From contig NW_020312893.1 in the NCBI RefSeq assembly GCF_003265705.1, positions 19,003,007-19,067,006 of the forward strand: a stretch of DNA of 64,000 nt. The letters run 5' to 3'. The translations under genes were made by a program, and so were the position numbers. Source of the stretch: Callorhinus ursinus (lineage: Eukaryota > Chordata > Mammalia > Carnivora > Otariidae). Below the pieces are notes generated by a model, which did not search any database, was not told the origin of the DNA, and worked only from the letters and a program-made list of their open reading frames with translations. Positions 1 to 12,426 of this stretch are shown piece by piece (position 1 is the first letter of the stretch; every line of letters starts with the position of its first letter).

Positions 1-145
1 TTTCGTCCACTGCTTTGATACACCCACGGGGACTGTCTGTTTCGTGTTACAAACAGCTGTCTTCTAGGAGCCACATCTACTAAAAGGAGAATGTCAGCAA
101 GTTCCTTCTTTCACGGAGCTTAGACTCTTAAGAAGATAAAGCTTA

Positions 146-267
146 GGGGCGCCTGGCTGGCTCATTCGGAAGAGCGTGAGACTCTTGATCTCAGGGTCAT
201 GAGCTTGAGCCCCACATTGGATGTAGAGATTACTTAACTAATAAGACTTAAAAAAAAAAGAAGAAGA
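146..267 (+). mobile_element. SINEC, older subtype
   Basis: The head is GGGGCGCCTGGCTGGCTCAT. It is flanked by exact 15-bp AGAAGATAAAGCTTA (131-145, 268-282) and lies in the A2M intron. Confidence 0.9.
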
Positions 268-716
268 AGAAGATAAAGCTTATGCACCAGTGGAAAAAAA
301 TGTGAATGTGACCAGTAGACATAAACTATAATTATTACAGAAGTTCAGAGAAAAATGAGATTGCTATAAGTTAGAGCAAGCAAAAAAGTTTAGGGAAAAA
401 AACTCTCTTTCATGAAGGAATAGAATATACACTGAACATCGAAATATGGAAAATTCCCAAGTTTAAGATACTTATTTCACTTTTCCTCAGATATATCAAC
501 TTTACACTAATAGGTCATGTGTCATACTAATATCAAACCCTGCATCCAAATTATCTCTCGTTTTTAATTTAAAAACATTATCATCTTCACTTACAACAAT
601 CACTTGAAGAAACTTTACCCTCAGGCTTAATTTGGTAATAAAAATTCTTCATTTCTCTGGTTTTCCCAGAGGCTTCATCTGTTTATTAACATTTGTGATG
701 TATTAATGTTCTTCAG

Positions 717-785
717 CTTGAAAGATCTAACCATGTGAGCCGAACAGAAGTGAGCAACAACCATGTTTTGATTTATCTGGATAAG
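717..785 (+). CDS. A2M: A2M exon encoding LERSNHVSR...IYLDK
   Basis: This is 23 whole codons in phase 0. The acceptor is TTCTTCAG and the donor AAG|GTGAGA. It follows the exon that in human A2M carries the receptor-contact lysines, which is outside the window. Confidence 0.95.
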
Positions 786-2731
786 GTGAGAGCCCTGCCA
801 ATCTAGTTGCAAAAGATATATAGCTAATAATCTCTCTAAGGGAACTATACGAATCCTATCCTAAGGGTAGTGAATGAAGGCATTTTGGAGACATTGCCTC
901 CATGGCAAAAATTTGAGCATTCTAATATTAATTCCAGTAAATATTCTCCTCTCCTTTATTCGCATTTCATGTGAGACTACGGGAAGAAATGGCTTATTAT
1001 AATACTGGGATATGAATACTTCTTGGACCCCATAAGGAAAACATTCTCTGCACAATGTGTTTTTGTCCATAAGTTATTTTGAAGGTATTGAGTAATGTAA
1101 GGAAAAAACCCCTGGGTTTCTTCCTTACATTATTACATCAACATCAACATAATAATTGATGTTATATATTATATATATTATATCTCAAATATATCAATTA
1201 TATAATTCGCATCTCAATTATTATATCAACAGTATAAAAGAGGAAAATACTGTCCATTTCAGCAAGGATGTACCATAAAATGATAAGATCAGTCGACCAA
1301 TAAACCAATCTCATTTTACAGTTATGTATTCTAACATAATTTATTCATTCATATGTTAATGGACATTATATTTTACAAGTTTTGTGAAATTTTAACAAGG
1401 CTGTAATGATAGACCTTTTATATGACTTTTTAAGTCAACATAGTATTTCTACAAGACAGAGAAGTAAAACTATGCCAAATCTCTTGATATGTAAAAATGA
1501 ACATCGCCATTCAACCAACAAAATCATATATCATTCACCCCCTATAAACAGAGCCCATGTACCAGTACTGATAGGAGTATATGAATGTTTGGGTTAGTTA
1601 AGAAAAATTTAGGGATGTTTTCATTCACTCTGGAAGCTTTCTGTACAACTTAAGGACATTGTTAGTTGTTAAAAAGGTTTTTCCCTCCAAAAGTAGATGA
1701 ATAATTAAACTCATCCAAAGAAGAGAGAAGAAAGCTTGTAACTCCCTTTTGCTTTCTAGGTGACAAATCAGACACTCAGCTTGTCCTTCATGGTTTTGCA
1801 AGATGTCCCAGTGAGAGAGTTGAAGCCAGCCATAGTGAAAGTCTATGATTACTATGAGACAGGTGAGTGTGAACAATTTTGACTTCGAAATTAAATTTCT
1901 GATCACAAAAATTTAGGTTTGAGAAATGTGTGGGGGCAACTTACTACACTGTTCTTTCATTTTTGTCTCCATCAAGTCTGATTCTCCTCTGTCTTCTATA
2001 CCTACATTGTAGAGACTACCTATCATATAATCCATCAACTAATACAGACCACTTGTGGGATATTTAGTTCCCTTTTCTTCAGATAAATCAACTATAAGAC
2101 AACATGAGACTTAAATAAGTATAACATTTGAACTGTCTTTCAGAAGTTTAGGGGAAAGATATATACTGTATTTGAAGAGTTAACATTATAAAACAGCAAG
2201 CAATGCATCAAGTGGTTAATGCTGATGTTTCTGATACAACTCTTCCCATAATAAAAGATTTTTTTAACTGACCTGTATCCCATAAATGTTTGCTCTCCCT
2301 CTCACTTCACTTAATGGTTTTGTTTTTATTCAGATGAGTTTGCAATTGCTGAGTACAATGCTCCTTGCGGCAAAGGTAAGTAATGCACACTCCTCCCAAA
2401 CGCAGTCAGACCCCCTTGGCTTGTCTCTTACATCTCCTCCATAAAGTTCTGGCTAACTATTTTTCACAGACATCATCTTGTTCACAGTGCAATTTATAAT
2501 AGAAAAATGAATTTACTGGGAAAGGGCCACTGAGGGTTAAACTTCAGATAGTTCATAGGATTATTTATTGGATGCTTAGAAGTAGTAAATCTCATTTCCC
2601 ACTATACTAATCAGGTTTCCTTAGACAGTATGCTACCCAGATCTGAGAGATGGAATATTCACTGATCAGGAAGCCTGAGTCCATCTTGATTGTCTCTTCT
2701 TTCCACTATCACAGATCAAGGAAATGCTTAA
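717..2731 (+). CDS. A2M: Alpha-2-macroglobulin, last four coding exons (partial gene)
   Basis: A2M is a secreted tetrameric protease inhibitor of plasma. It traps proteases through a bait region and a thioester, and the complex is cleared by LRP1 through the C-terminal receptor-binding domain. This window holds only the end of that domain. Exons 717-785, 1760-1862, 2334-2375 and 2715-2731 join in one open frame of 76 codons plus TAA. The product begins [18 protein letters not shown], runs through [20 protein letters not shown] and ends [18 protein letters not shown], very close to human A2M as I know it. All introns are GT-AG, and the phases agree across each junction. The 69, 103 and 42 nt exons are typical for the family. 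The rest of the gene lies left of the window. The frame is intact, so I infer a functional gene; PZP or another close paralog is the main alternative. KLRG1 converges from the right. Confidence 0.95.
1760..1862 (+). CDS. A2M: A2M exon encoding [20 protein letters not shown]...
   Basis: The acceptor is GCTTTCTAG and the donor ACAG|GTGAGT. The exon encodes the beta strands ending in VKVYDYYET, with the last codon (Asp) split across the junction. NQT is a potential N-glycosylation sequon. Confidence 0.95.
2334..2375 (+). CDS. A2M: A2M exon encoding [14 protein letters not shown]
   Basis: This 42-nt exon lies between TTATTCAG and CAAAG|GTAAGT. It contains the conserved cysteine near the C terminus (APCGK; human has APCSK). 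Confidence 0.95.
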
Positions 2732-2850
2732 AATCCACGACAATGAAAACCGCTTTGCTGGGGTCCCTGTTCCACAGACTGAGGTCTCTGTGGAAGAAAA
2801 GAATTTTTGTATCTTTGAGAATTTGAAATAAACCTTTTTTTCCGGTCAGT
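2715..2850 (+). CDS. A2M: A2M last exon: DQGNA, stop and 3' UTR
   Basis: Only 17 coding nt (to TAA at 2729-2731) follow the acceptor TATCACAG. The 3' UTR is about 115 nt and ends near 2850, judged from AATAAA at 2827-2832 followed by a T-rich stretch. The exact cleavage site is inferred. Confidence 0.9.
2827..2832 (+). terminator. A2M: A2M polyadenylation signal AATAAA
   Basis: AATAAA lies 96 nt after the stop codon, inside GAAATAAACCTTTTTTTCC. A second AATAAA at 2877-2882 (TCATTCAATAAACAC) could be an alternative signal. Confidence 0.75.
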
Positions 2851-3361
2851 CTTTATTACTGTTTCCTCATTCATTCAATAAACACTTATTACATTTCCAC
2901 GTAATTCCCAGTAGAATCCTGAGATTAAAAATGCATAGCAGTCAAGGGTTGAGAGACTTCAGAAAATGAGAAATATTACAGCAATGTTGGTCTGAGTAAG
3001 CTTCATTAGGAGTTGCAGGGAAAGTATTGGATTATGTACTAGGAGAGTGGGAAGGGTGTTTGGTTACAGGAATACCCTAAGAAAAAGCCAGAGTGCATTT
3101 TAGGAAAAAACAAGGCTGTCTCGAGTAGAAAAGAATTTCCACATTAAAGGGAAATAATGAAATACAACGTTGGATAGGTCACACTGGGAGGCAGCATAAT
3201 TAGGTGGAACTTCACCTGAATTGGGGTTATGTGTCCTCAGAACCAAATCTGCCATTTGACTGATACGAGTGATTAGTCAATTAACTGTGGGTCTCAGATT
3301 CAGTAAAGGATGACAAATGGAAAATGCTGAAAGGGTGACACATTAGAAGCGAGCTCTCTTA
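2851..3361. other. Intergenic, nothing recognised
   Basis: Sequence after the A2M polyadenylation site; no gene or repeat identified. Confidence 0.5.
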
Positions 3362-3518
3362 GGGGCGCCTGGGTGGCTCAGTCAGTTGAGTGTTGGACTC
3401 TTGATTTCGGCTCAGGTCATTATCTTGGGGTCGTGGGATCAAGCCCCATAACTGGGCATAGAGCCTGCTTGGGATTGTCTCTCCTCTGCCCCTCCCCCCA
3501 ACTTTCTCTCTCAAAAAC
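3362..3518 (+). mobile_element. SINEC
   Basis: SINEC head, then a body ending TTTCTCTCTCAAAAACTG; near-matching CTCTCTTA flanks. Confidence 0.85.
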
Positions 3519-3519
3519 T

Positions 3520-4250
3520 GTGATCTCTCTTAGAAGAAAGAATATATAGGACTCAAAAGCCCAAATAGGAGTGTTATATTGGAGTATTTTTTTTTTCCCA
3601 GAACTTCAAGCCAGGATCAAAGGGTAAGTGTAAACTTAAGGAGGAATTCAGAGGCAGAAATCAGTGTCCCCACAATACCCAGTCTCTACATTTTCTTTGT
3701 TCTAAGTATTGAAATCATTTACTGTATGGATCAAGGGGCAGAAACCTCAGGAATTCAAAGAGATCTCTGGAGTTGTCCTAGGAGTCCATGTCTTCATTTG
3801 GGTTAGCTTGACTGAAGCTTGGATGATATCAGCTAAGAACTCTAAAGGACCTTGAAGTTCAAGTGTTCTTAGCTCTATCCCTGGACTGGGCAAAAGTAGA
3901 AGATAAAAGCTATCACTGAATTCCACACAGTCAAGCACCCCCCACTCCAATCCTACTTGAATCCCAGATCACTTGCAAAGTTGCAATAGCACGGCAGAGG
4001 CCCCACACAGAAAAACTCACAGGGATGATAAGCACAAGATTTATTCGGCACAAACTCGAGAACCAGGGCCAAGCTAAAAATCCTTCCAAAAACACAGGGA
4101 AGAAATGATTATCCTAACGGTGACATGGTCAGGGACTGGGTTTCCCTCTTGCGAGAATCATCTTCCTTCCACATTTTACATAATTTTCAGTGTGATGTGG
4201 TGGGAAAAGCACGTGTTTTCAAAGATGTGGAAAATGGAATGGACTCAAAA
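3520..4250. other. Intergenic, nothing recognised
   Basis: Only short chance frames; no similarity recognised. Confidence 0.5.
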
Positions 4251-4350
4251 TTCGACTGTGCTACTTAGCACCTATGGAATCTTACCCAGCACTTTAACTC
4301 TTCTCTAAATTCAATTTCCTCACCTGTAAAGAAGGAGAATATTATCACCT
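4250..4350 (+). repeat. MIR fragment
   Basis: TTTAACTCTTCTCTAAATTC and TTTCCTCACCTGTAAAGAAG fit a MIR. Confidence 0.5.
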
Positions 4351-4573
4351 TCCACAAGTGTGTGTGAAGATGAAAAAACAAAAGCCCTGCACCTCGCAGG
4401 CCTCACTGGACCCAGCAGTGCTGACTGGAGCCAGCGGCCACCTCGGTTCCATCTGTGAAATGGGAAGAGAAACAGACAACTATCCCAGGAGACAGCTGTG
4501 AAGAGTGTGATGAATCTAGTTCTTGACATGTAGAAACACTCAATAACTAAATGGTAGCCATTTATTAAATGAT

Positions 4574-4762
4574 CTTTTTTTTTTAAAGATTTTATTTATT
4601 TATCTGAGAGAGAGAGAGAGTGCAAGCGAGAGCACGAGCAGCAAGGAGAAAGGCAGGCTCCCCGTGAGCAGGAAGCCCAACGCGGGGTTCGATCCCGGGA
4701 CCCCGGGATCGTGACCTGAGCCGAAGGCAGATGCCCAACCTACTGAGCCCCCCAGGTGCCCC
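4574..4762 (-). mobile_element. SINEC
   Basis: T-rich tail at 4574; ends CCCAGGTGCCCC. Flanks read TAAATGATCTTTT. Confidence 0.88.
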
Positions 4763-5039
4763 TACTAAATGATCTTTTAAAGCCTGCCAGTAACAACATG
4801 ATCCGTTCAAGGGAAATCTGTCCAGAAGTGGGGAAGCTCAAAGTTGTTTCTGAACAATAATAACAATGCACTGGAGAGCAATTAACCACAAAAAAGCAAA
4901 TCTGAAAATGGTAAGTCTACCATTTAAAAAATTACATTTTGAAGTCCAATCGGTTTTTCCAATTTCCCGAGTACAGAGTTGATAGAAATCTGAGACTTTA
5001 AAAATATATTGGAAAAAGCAAGTAATTGGGTCAATGCCC

Positions 5040-6425
5040 TTATATTCACTCTGCTGGCAGAGACAGGAGTGGGGAGATGATAGGGCAGGAGGGGGCATCG
5101 GGCCTGAACCTGGGGGGCTCCTGCAATGGTGTCTGAAATATGACACCAAAGACACAGGCAATAAAAGAAAAAATAAGTAAACTGAACTTTGTTAAAATTA
5201 GAAACTTTGTGCATCAAAGGACACTGTCAAAAAGAGTGAAAAACAACCCGCACAGTGGGAGAAAATATTTGCAAATCACATATCTGATAGAGGTGTGACA
5301 TCCAGAATATATAGAGAACTGTAAGTCAACAACAAAAACAGAAACAACCCAGTTTAAAAATGTCACAGCACTGGAATAGGGATTTCTTCAAAGAAGATAT
5401 AAAAATGGCAAATACATACATGAAAGATGCTCAACACCATGAGTCATCCGGGAAATGAAAATCAAAACTACAATGGGATACCTCTTCATGCCTACTAGGA
5501 TGAGTAATAAAAAAAAGGAAAATAACAATTGTTGCTCAGGATGTAGAGAAATGATAACCCTTATTCCTGAGAATGTAAAATCCACAGCCACTATGAAAAC
5601 GCTTAGTGGCTCCTCAAAAGATGAAACACCAAATTACCGTATGATTCAACAACTCCACTCCTAAGGATAAACCCCCAAAGATTTGAAAACAGGAGCTCAA
5701 ACAGAAACTTGTACACCATTGTTCATAGCAGCATTATTCACAATAAGATAGAAATCAAGTGTCCATCAACAGATGAATGGATAGACAAAATGTGGTATAT
5801 ACTTGGGTTGGAACATTACTCATCCATAAAAAGAATTAAGTTCTTTTGTTTTTAAGATTTTATTTATTTATTTGACAGAGAGAGACACGGCGAGAGAGGG
5901 AACACAAGCAGGGGGAGTGGGAGAGGGAGAAGCAGGCTCCCCTCTGAGCAGGGAGCCCATGTGGGGCTCGATCCCAGGACTCTGGGATCATGACCTGAGC
6001 TGAAGGCAGACGCTTAATGACTGAGCCACCCAGGCGCCCCAAAAGAATGAAATTCTGATACATGCTACAACTGGATGAAACTTGAAAACATTATGCTGTG
6101 AAGTAAGCCAGACACGAAAGGACAAACACTGTCTGATTCCACTTGTATGAAGTTATCTAGAATAGGCAAATTCATAGAGACTAAAGGTAGATTAGAGGCC
6201 ACCGGAGACAGGTGGAAGACGGGGGGTAGGGGGGAGGGTGGGCGAGCTATTCTTAGTGAGTACTTAGGAATGATGAAAAGCCTTCAGAACCAGTGGTGAT
6301 GGTTGCACAACACTGCATATATAATTAATGCCAGCCACTGAATTGTACATGTAAATAATGGTTAAAATGGCAAATTTTATATTAATATTTTTTACCACAA
6401 TTTTTGAAAAGCAAAAAAATAGAAA
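5040..6425 (+). mobile_element. Old L1 3' fragment
   Basis: The sequence is L1 ORF2 end (GGGAGAAAATATTTGCAAAT, CTACTAGGATGAGTAATAA) followed by a 3' UTR ending near 6425. It is diverged and interrupted by a SINE at 5847-6040. Confidence 0.75.
5847..6040 (-). mobile_element. SINEC
   Basis: Inserted in an old L1; AAAAGAAT flanks. Confidence 0.9.
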
Positions 6426-6429
6426 CCAC

Positions 6430-7744
6430 ACTTTGGATATTGAAATGGCTAAATAAAATGTAGTATTGTGCAATATAACACTATAGAACAGCTAGAAAGA
6501 ATTAACTGGCTCTTTATACATATCAACATGGCACATGAAACCAAACAACTGGGAGAACAAAGCAAATTTCAGACTGATTATACGCATAATGCTACATTTA
6601 TAGAGAAAAAACACACAGCAGTAGTTTATCTTTTCTCCTGGGATACATAGATGTATGTAAAATAGTGTTGTTGTTTTTTTAATTCTAAATATCTCTCTGG
6701 GGAGTGTGGAAGACAGCAAATGGAGGGTAGCCACAGAGGACTTTCCCTTCACCTGTAATCATCCTTTTTTTTAAGTATGCATTACTATTTTTTTAAGTAT
6801 GCATCACTTCTATGCTTTTAAAAGAATGGAAAGAAAACTTTCTGGAGAGAAACTAAATAAATTAACAGTGGATACTTCTATAAAGGAAAATAGGAGAGTA
6901 GGGACTGATGAATGGAAGCCTTTCTATTTTTTCGCTTTAATCTTCTGCATTTTTACCCAGTGTGTATTCATACGTTACTTTCGTCATTTTGTAAATGCTG
7001 AGTTGCTTCACCACGTTATAAGCAAATATTTAAGGGCTGAGACATTATTACTACACATGTGAAACTCGTGATTATGAATTTATCTATGATTTTTTATTAG
7101 AACATTCATAAACTCTTCTTCCATTAGATGAAATTCTTAATTCTTTACACATAAATGGCAAATTTTACCCAGCTGGGGCAAGGAAGGAGAGAATTCAGCA
7201 AAATCAAATGGAGAGTCTATGTGATCCTAATTAGACAAAAAGATAAATACAATTGATTTGCATTTAAAATGTCCAATGAGTCAGTCTGTTTAATATGCCT
7301 TACAACTCAGAAAAAAGTATAAAACAATAATAAAGCCTGGGTTTGGATTCCAGGCATTGTCTGTTTGTTTTTGTTTTTAGCCCTCTATAACTGACCCGAT
7401 GCTTGTGGACTATCACAATAGATGTCTTTCACACATCCTTTAAAAAAAAATGCAAGATGGCAGAGATATTAAAACTCCCATAGTCAGAAATTTTGCAAGG
7501 AACTAAATGAGCCATTATTTTCACTGAACAATGGGCTTGGATCATTTTGGGAATAACATTAAAGAAGCAAGATCTTAATGTTCAGAGGTGACATGATTAC
7601 CTAAGTATTTTATTTTTTTATCACTTTTAGAAATGAATGAAATTGCCTAAATTATCAAATTCGTTTCAAAAATAAACGAATTGCAACCTGATGAATAACA
7701 ATGGTCTGAAAAACGTTTATTAGGTTTTTCACCTTGTGTATTCT
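6430..7744. other. AT-rich intergenic sequence
   Basis: 6430-6960 resembles old L1 debris; the remainder is unrecognised. Confidence 0.45.
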
Positions 7745-7944
7745 TTTTTTTTTTTAAAGATTCTATTTATTTATTTGACAGAGAGAGACACAGTGAGAGA
7801 GGGAACACAAGCAGGGGGAGTGGGAGAAGGAGAAGCAGGCTTCCCACGGAGCAGGGAGCCCGATGTGGGGCTCGATCCCAGGACCCTGGGATCATGACTT
7901 GAGCCGAAGGCAGACGCTTAACGACTGAGCCACCCAGGCGCCCC
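7745..7944 (-). mobile_element. SINEC
   Basis: ACCTTGTGTATTCT is present on both sides. Confidence 0.92.
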
Positions 7945-7949
7945 TTACC

Positions 7950-9005
7950 TTGTGTATTCTGATTCGCTTCCAATTAAAAACAAGTACAAAGAGTTAAGAT
8001 CATAGCATAGTTGGGCTTGCATTCCGAGAAGAAAAAGTTGGTCATGTGTGGTTACTGGGCTTTTTGTATTTGAAAGCGCTTAATACTTAACCAGAAGAAA
8101 TGTCCTTCAGCCACTGTGGACTCGGGCAAAGTGCAGCTTATGTAGTCTTGTGTAATTTATTCCAGTAGAGTTCAAATACAAGACCGAGACCCGTAGGATG
8201 CAAGAAGACAAGAGATTTAATCCAGCCACACAGTAACTGTTATGGGAAACAAACATTTCATGCAGTTGACTTGTGGCATCTAACCTCATAATCCCCATTT
8301 GTGTCCAGGCTCAAATATTCCCGCTTTCTGTTTCATGTTAACCAATCACTCATTCATTCAACAGTTATTCATTGAGCAACTACACTGTGGCCCAATAGGA
8401 AACAACACAGTCAAAAATCTCCACCTTCAGAGAGTTTATATTCCAGAGGGGGGAGAAAGATTTAAAATATATATATACTATATATATATAAACAAATTTA
8501 AATTGCTGGTAAGAAATGTTTCCTGCTATGGGGTGGGGGGCGGGGAGGAAGACAGAAGTAGGGGTGGGGCGTGGCTACAGCTCTGCGTAGAGGCTCCGGA
8601 AAGACCTGTGTAAGAAGCGGTGTTATAAGAGGATACTTGTAAAAGGTGAAAAAATATTGTTCATTTTCCTGTCTCTGGTTCCTCATCTTTCTTGTTCTTG
8701 ATCTCTCTTCTTTCTTTCCTTCCACCTTTTCTCTCTAGGTGAAGAGAGAGAATCCCCAGTAATGGGATGAAGTAAGTATTCCAAAGCTGTAGTCAGCATC
8801 AAAGTTACAGTGGCTCTCTTCTCCCACAGAATTTTTACAAAGATTATCTAACATCCATATTGTCTAGAGGTTGGTAAATTCCTTCCCTATGCTTCCCTAG
8901 CAGACTTGCAACTAGTCCCCTTCTCACCCTTTGGGAACAGTGATAATACGCAACTATTATTATAATGAAGGGTGGGAGAAAGAGAGGAGCTCTAACAGAT
9001 GTTGC
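7950..9005. other. Intergenic, mostly unrecognised
   Basis: 8320-8460 (CATTCATTCAACAGTTATTC) looks like a mammal-wide old repeat. A short TATA array is at 8467-8495. Confidence 0.4.
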
Positions 9006-9009
9006 TTAC

Positions 9010-9165
9010 CTCGTGTTCTGCACTGTGATAATCACATTACATGGCTTTCCTTGGCACCCTCACAGTGACCCCACGAGTGGATGGTATTAATTTTTGCATT
9101 TCAAGGTTGAGAAAGTGAGGCTTAGAGATGCCAAGTAAATGGAGAAGCCAGGATTTGATGATGAC
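9010..9165 (+). repeat. MIR element
   Basis: The GATAATCACATTACATGGCT ... GAGAAAGTGAGGCTTAGAGA ... GCCAGGATTTGA layout is a MIR. Confidence 0.7.
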
Positions 9166-9657
9166 ATTCTCAATCATTACACTAATCTTACACTCTTGAA
9201 TGTGCTTTCCAGTGAATGTGCTTCTCTTCTCATGAAATACTGACTATCACTTAATACTCCAACATTAGAGTTGATATTAGTTTATGTTATTTCTCCTCCC
9301 CAGGAATGTTTTCGTAGTCGCTGCAAAAACGAAGGGTCCCTGTCATCTAAAAGGAAAATGCTAATGTACTTCTCAACCAGTACATTAATGTGCTGCAAAA
9401 AGAATCAAAGTGTCTCCCAAATATTGTTCCCCTCAGCCCTCAAAGCGGTCACCTTTAGTTGCACCAAATGCCTTTGACTTACTACTATCCTAAGCAAATA
9501 TTCTCATTTTCCATGTGTGCCGTGATGTGGGAAAGTTTGCGGAACACTATTCTAATGAAGAAACTGCAGGCGATGACATGTCATTGGTAATAGGCTCTGA
9601 GTCTTCCCAGTGTCCACAAACTGGGAGAACTGAAAATCTCTCATCCGGACTTTATAA

Positions 9658-9843
9658 GCCAGTGGTTCTCAATGGAGGAGAGAGGAGACATCTTTGGTTG
9701 TCACAACCGGGAAAATGCTACTGACATTTACTGGGTAAAAGCAGGGATGCTGCCAAGCACGCTACAATCACAGCACAGCCCCCAGAATAAACACTTCTCT
9801 GACCCCCAATGTCAACAGCGCTGAGGTTGAGAGACTCTGTTCT
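9658..9843 (+). repeat. MER5A-like DNA transposon
   Basis: CCAGTGGTTCTCAATGG to CAGCGCTGAGGTTGAGAGAC with TTTGGTTGTCACAACCGGG inside is the MER5A (hAT-Charlie) non-autonomous element. Confidence 0.85.
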
Positions 9844-10378
9844 AAGGTGAGGAGGTGGGTTCTGACTATAGGGTGGATTTCCATTCCCTGGGCCCTTTAC
9901 TAACAGCATCTGCTCTGACACCACTTCAGGCCACTACTGTGAGCAATGACCCCTTTCAGGGAATTCTTGCCAAATTCCACACACTCTGCTTGGAAGTCTT
10001 GGGGTGAGACATTCTGTTTGCACGGAGCACTCTCATAAATAAATTCCTGTGAATTGGGGGAGTTTCTGTGACCAGGCAGAGTGCAAGGAGGGAGACACCA
10101 TATTGTCTGATCTCCGGCACCATGGGGACAGGGAGATAACGCTCTGTCATGTCATGCATGCCCTCAGTGCATGGAAGACCATGAGTACCACCCATGGCCC
10201 TATTTTACATCATTCCATTGCCATATTCCCCTCAGAATCTCCAACTGTACTCCTGAACGCCACCTCCTACTTTAATATTGTATAATTCTATGTAATCTTT
10301 TTATCTAAAGTAATTAATGTGACTAAACTTATATGTGATTTTATTTAGGGGAGAATTCCCTTCCTATGAGTCTGTCAC

Positions 10379-10730
10379 TGTTGGTTCATAACCTCCTCAG
10401 GAGCTTCCCAGGCGAAATCTGAAACCAGCCCCTGTACATGGAGGGCAGAGAGAGAACAAATAAGCAAAGAGAACTTACACGGGATGCCATGGTCAGCAGC
10501 GGCAAAATGAGTAGATCTCCACACCCACCTGCCAAATCTTAAAAGTTTATATAAAGGCCTGACCTGGGTTCAGTCACGTATACCATGCAGGTGTCCCTAG
10601 GGCAGCTTCTGGGAGTTGGAAAGGCAAGCAGAATTCCAAAGACAGGGGAGTGGGTAAGGAGCCTCTGAGTGCCAAGGTCAAGCTCACAGGTCAACCTGCA
10701 GTCACATCCTCTTAACAACGTCCTCCAACA
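10379..10730 (-). repeat. ERV 3' LTR
   Basis: This LTR is 352 bp with TGTTGG...CCAACA ends. On the minus strand it shares blocks such as TGGAAT.TTCTGCTTGCC, AAGATTTGG and GGTTTCAGATTTC with the other LTR. It lacks the polyadenylation segment present in its partner. Confidence 0.82.
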
Positions 10731-10935
10731 TTCCACTGGCTCTTATCATTTCTTCTCCAGTGTGCCCTGGGAAGTCAGCAAGGGGTTTCCTTAGCATGGA
10801 GGTGGCTCCTTTTCTGTACTGGAGGCAGATGCCATAGCAAGAATGCAGGTACACAGAAGAGAAAACACAGATTGAGACAATGATTCCTGAAATCAGTGAC
10901 AACTTTTCCAGCCAAAGCCCGGTGATCCAAACCAC
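10731..10935 (-). pseudogene. Envelope-like C-terminal remnant of the ERV
   Basis: An open frame from 10935 runs on the minus strand into the LTR (to 10702). It contains a hydrophobic segment of about 20 residues followed by a cysteine-containing, basic tail. Its position just before the 3' LTR fits a retroviral transmembrane subunit end. The identification rests on position and hydrophobicity only. Confidence 0.45.
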
Positions 10936-12426
10936 TGATTTCTTAAAACCTCTAGGCTGGGGATCAGATCACTCGGGGTGTTTACTTGTGTCCTCATGTG
11001 ATTTAACAAAGATGATACATTAACAGACTGACTCATCAAGTGTGAACACACAGCACTCTGTTTGGAAAATGGCAGAAGTGCCTCCTTGTGAGACAGGATG
11101 GTGTCTAAGGCCAGCCTATTTTGGAGGACAGCTTTTCTCTTTAGAGACGTTTCAGTACTTGGTAAGGACAGGCTTTGTTGCTATCATTCAAGGCTTGCTG
11201 GGTGAATTTAGGAAAATTTTCTCTCTGTGCTATAATGTTCTCCAGGCCAGTGGAGGGGACAAATGATGGTACCAGTGGAAAACAGAATGTGCCCACCTGA
11301 CCTTGAGGAGAAGGATGTTGACAGTTTTAAGAACTTGACCTGGTTGTTCATACCACATACGTTGGCCGGGGAGACAGCACTGTCAGGCATGAGGAGATGG
11401 ACCGAGGGAGAGAGATGCCAGACCAGGACTCCCATCTTTTCTTCAACAACAGGGGTATAGATGGCCCGTCTCCACCTCCCTAAGAATTTGTTTTACCTCC
11501 TCTCTAGATGTCCAGGGTCTCACATGCCCAGCGAGATCCCCCTCATTGGGCTGACCCTGCAGGCTAGAATAATCCAATCTAGGGGCACCTGGGTGACTCA
11601 GTCGTTACGCATCTGCCTTCAGCTCAGGTCATGAGCCCGGGGTCCTGGGATCGAGTCCCTTGTGGGGCTCCCTGATCAGTGGGAAGCTTGCTTCTCCCTT
11701 TGCCTCTCCCACTCCCCCTGCTTGTGTTCCCTCTCTCGCTGTGTCTCCCTCTGTCAAATAAATAAATAAAATCTTTTAAAAAATAATAATAATAATCCAA
11801 TCTATATGGGAGTGCCTGGATTCCCCCCAGGACCATGCAGTTGCTGGGGACCATGCAGTCCTGAGTGTGTGTGATGTTGCTCATTTTCTCTGCCTCCTGC
11901 CCAGTTAGAGAAACGCTGTGGTTCCTGTATCCTGCAGTGGCACGAACCACCCCTGGAGACTTTCCCGGGCCTTTTGTGGGAAGCTGGCAGCTACTCAGTA
12001 AGCTCACTGAGCGTATCTTCTCTCATCATGAGCATTTCCTGACTTGGGGGCTCCCCAGTAGTTGGGGGTGTTGTTGCTGTGCTTTTGCTTTCCTTTCAGT
12101 TAGGAGCTGGAAGCCATGGGACGTTTTATCCGGTTCCTGGTCAATCCCCATGACACCTCCTGTCCCTTCTCCTCACTTCCCCAGGGGTCCTCTTTGCCAC
12201 AGTGCACTGTGCGCAGTTCTCAAACAAGCACATCAAAGCAGCAAGCATATTCAGGGCGCCCGCATACTCACGCAGTGGTCCACAAGCATCTGACGTAGGG
12301 GTAGGGGCCACCCCTCCCCACATAGACGCCAACGGCCAATGTGGGATCACCACCCCCCCACCCCCGCCAGATGCCTCTCCCTCTAAGGCCCATTTCTCCA
12401 GTCTCCTGGCTGGCTGGCTGACTGAT
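10936..12426 (-). other. ERV internal region, unrecognised, with a SINE
   Basis: Apart from the SINE at 11582-11790 I recognise no retroviral gene here. Short open frames on both strands match nothing known to me. It may be heavily deleted internal sequence. Confidence 0.5.
11582..11790 (+). mobile_element. SINEC inside the ERV
   Basis: Target duplication AATAATCCAATCT (left copy 11568-11580, right copy from 11791). It postdates the ERV. Confidence 0.92.

Noticed and set aside
1138..1230. AT-rich partial palindrome around ATTGATGTTATATATTATAT
   Set aside because: Low-complexity AT sequence in an A2M intron; no evidence of an origin or regulatory role.
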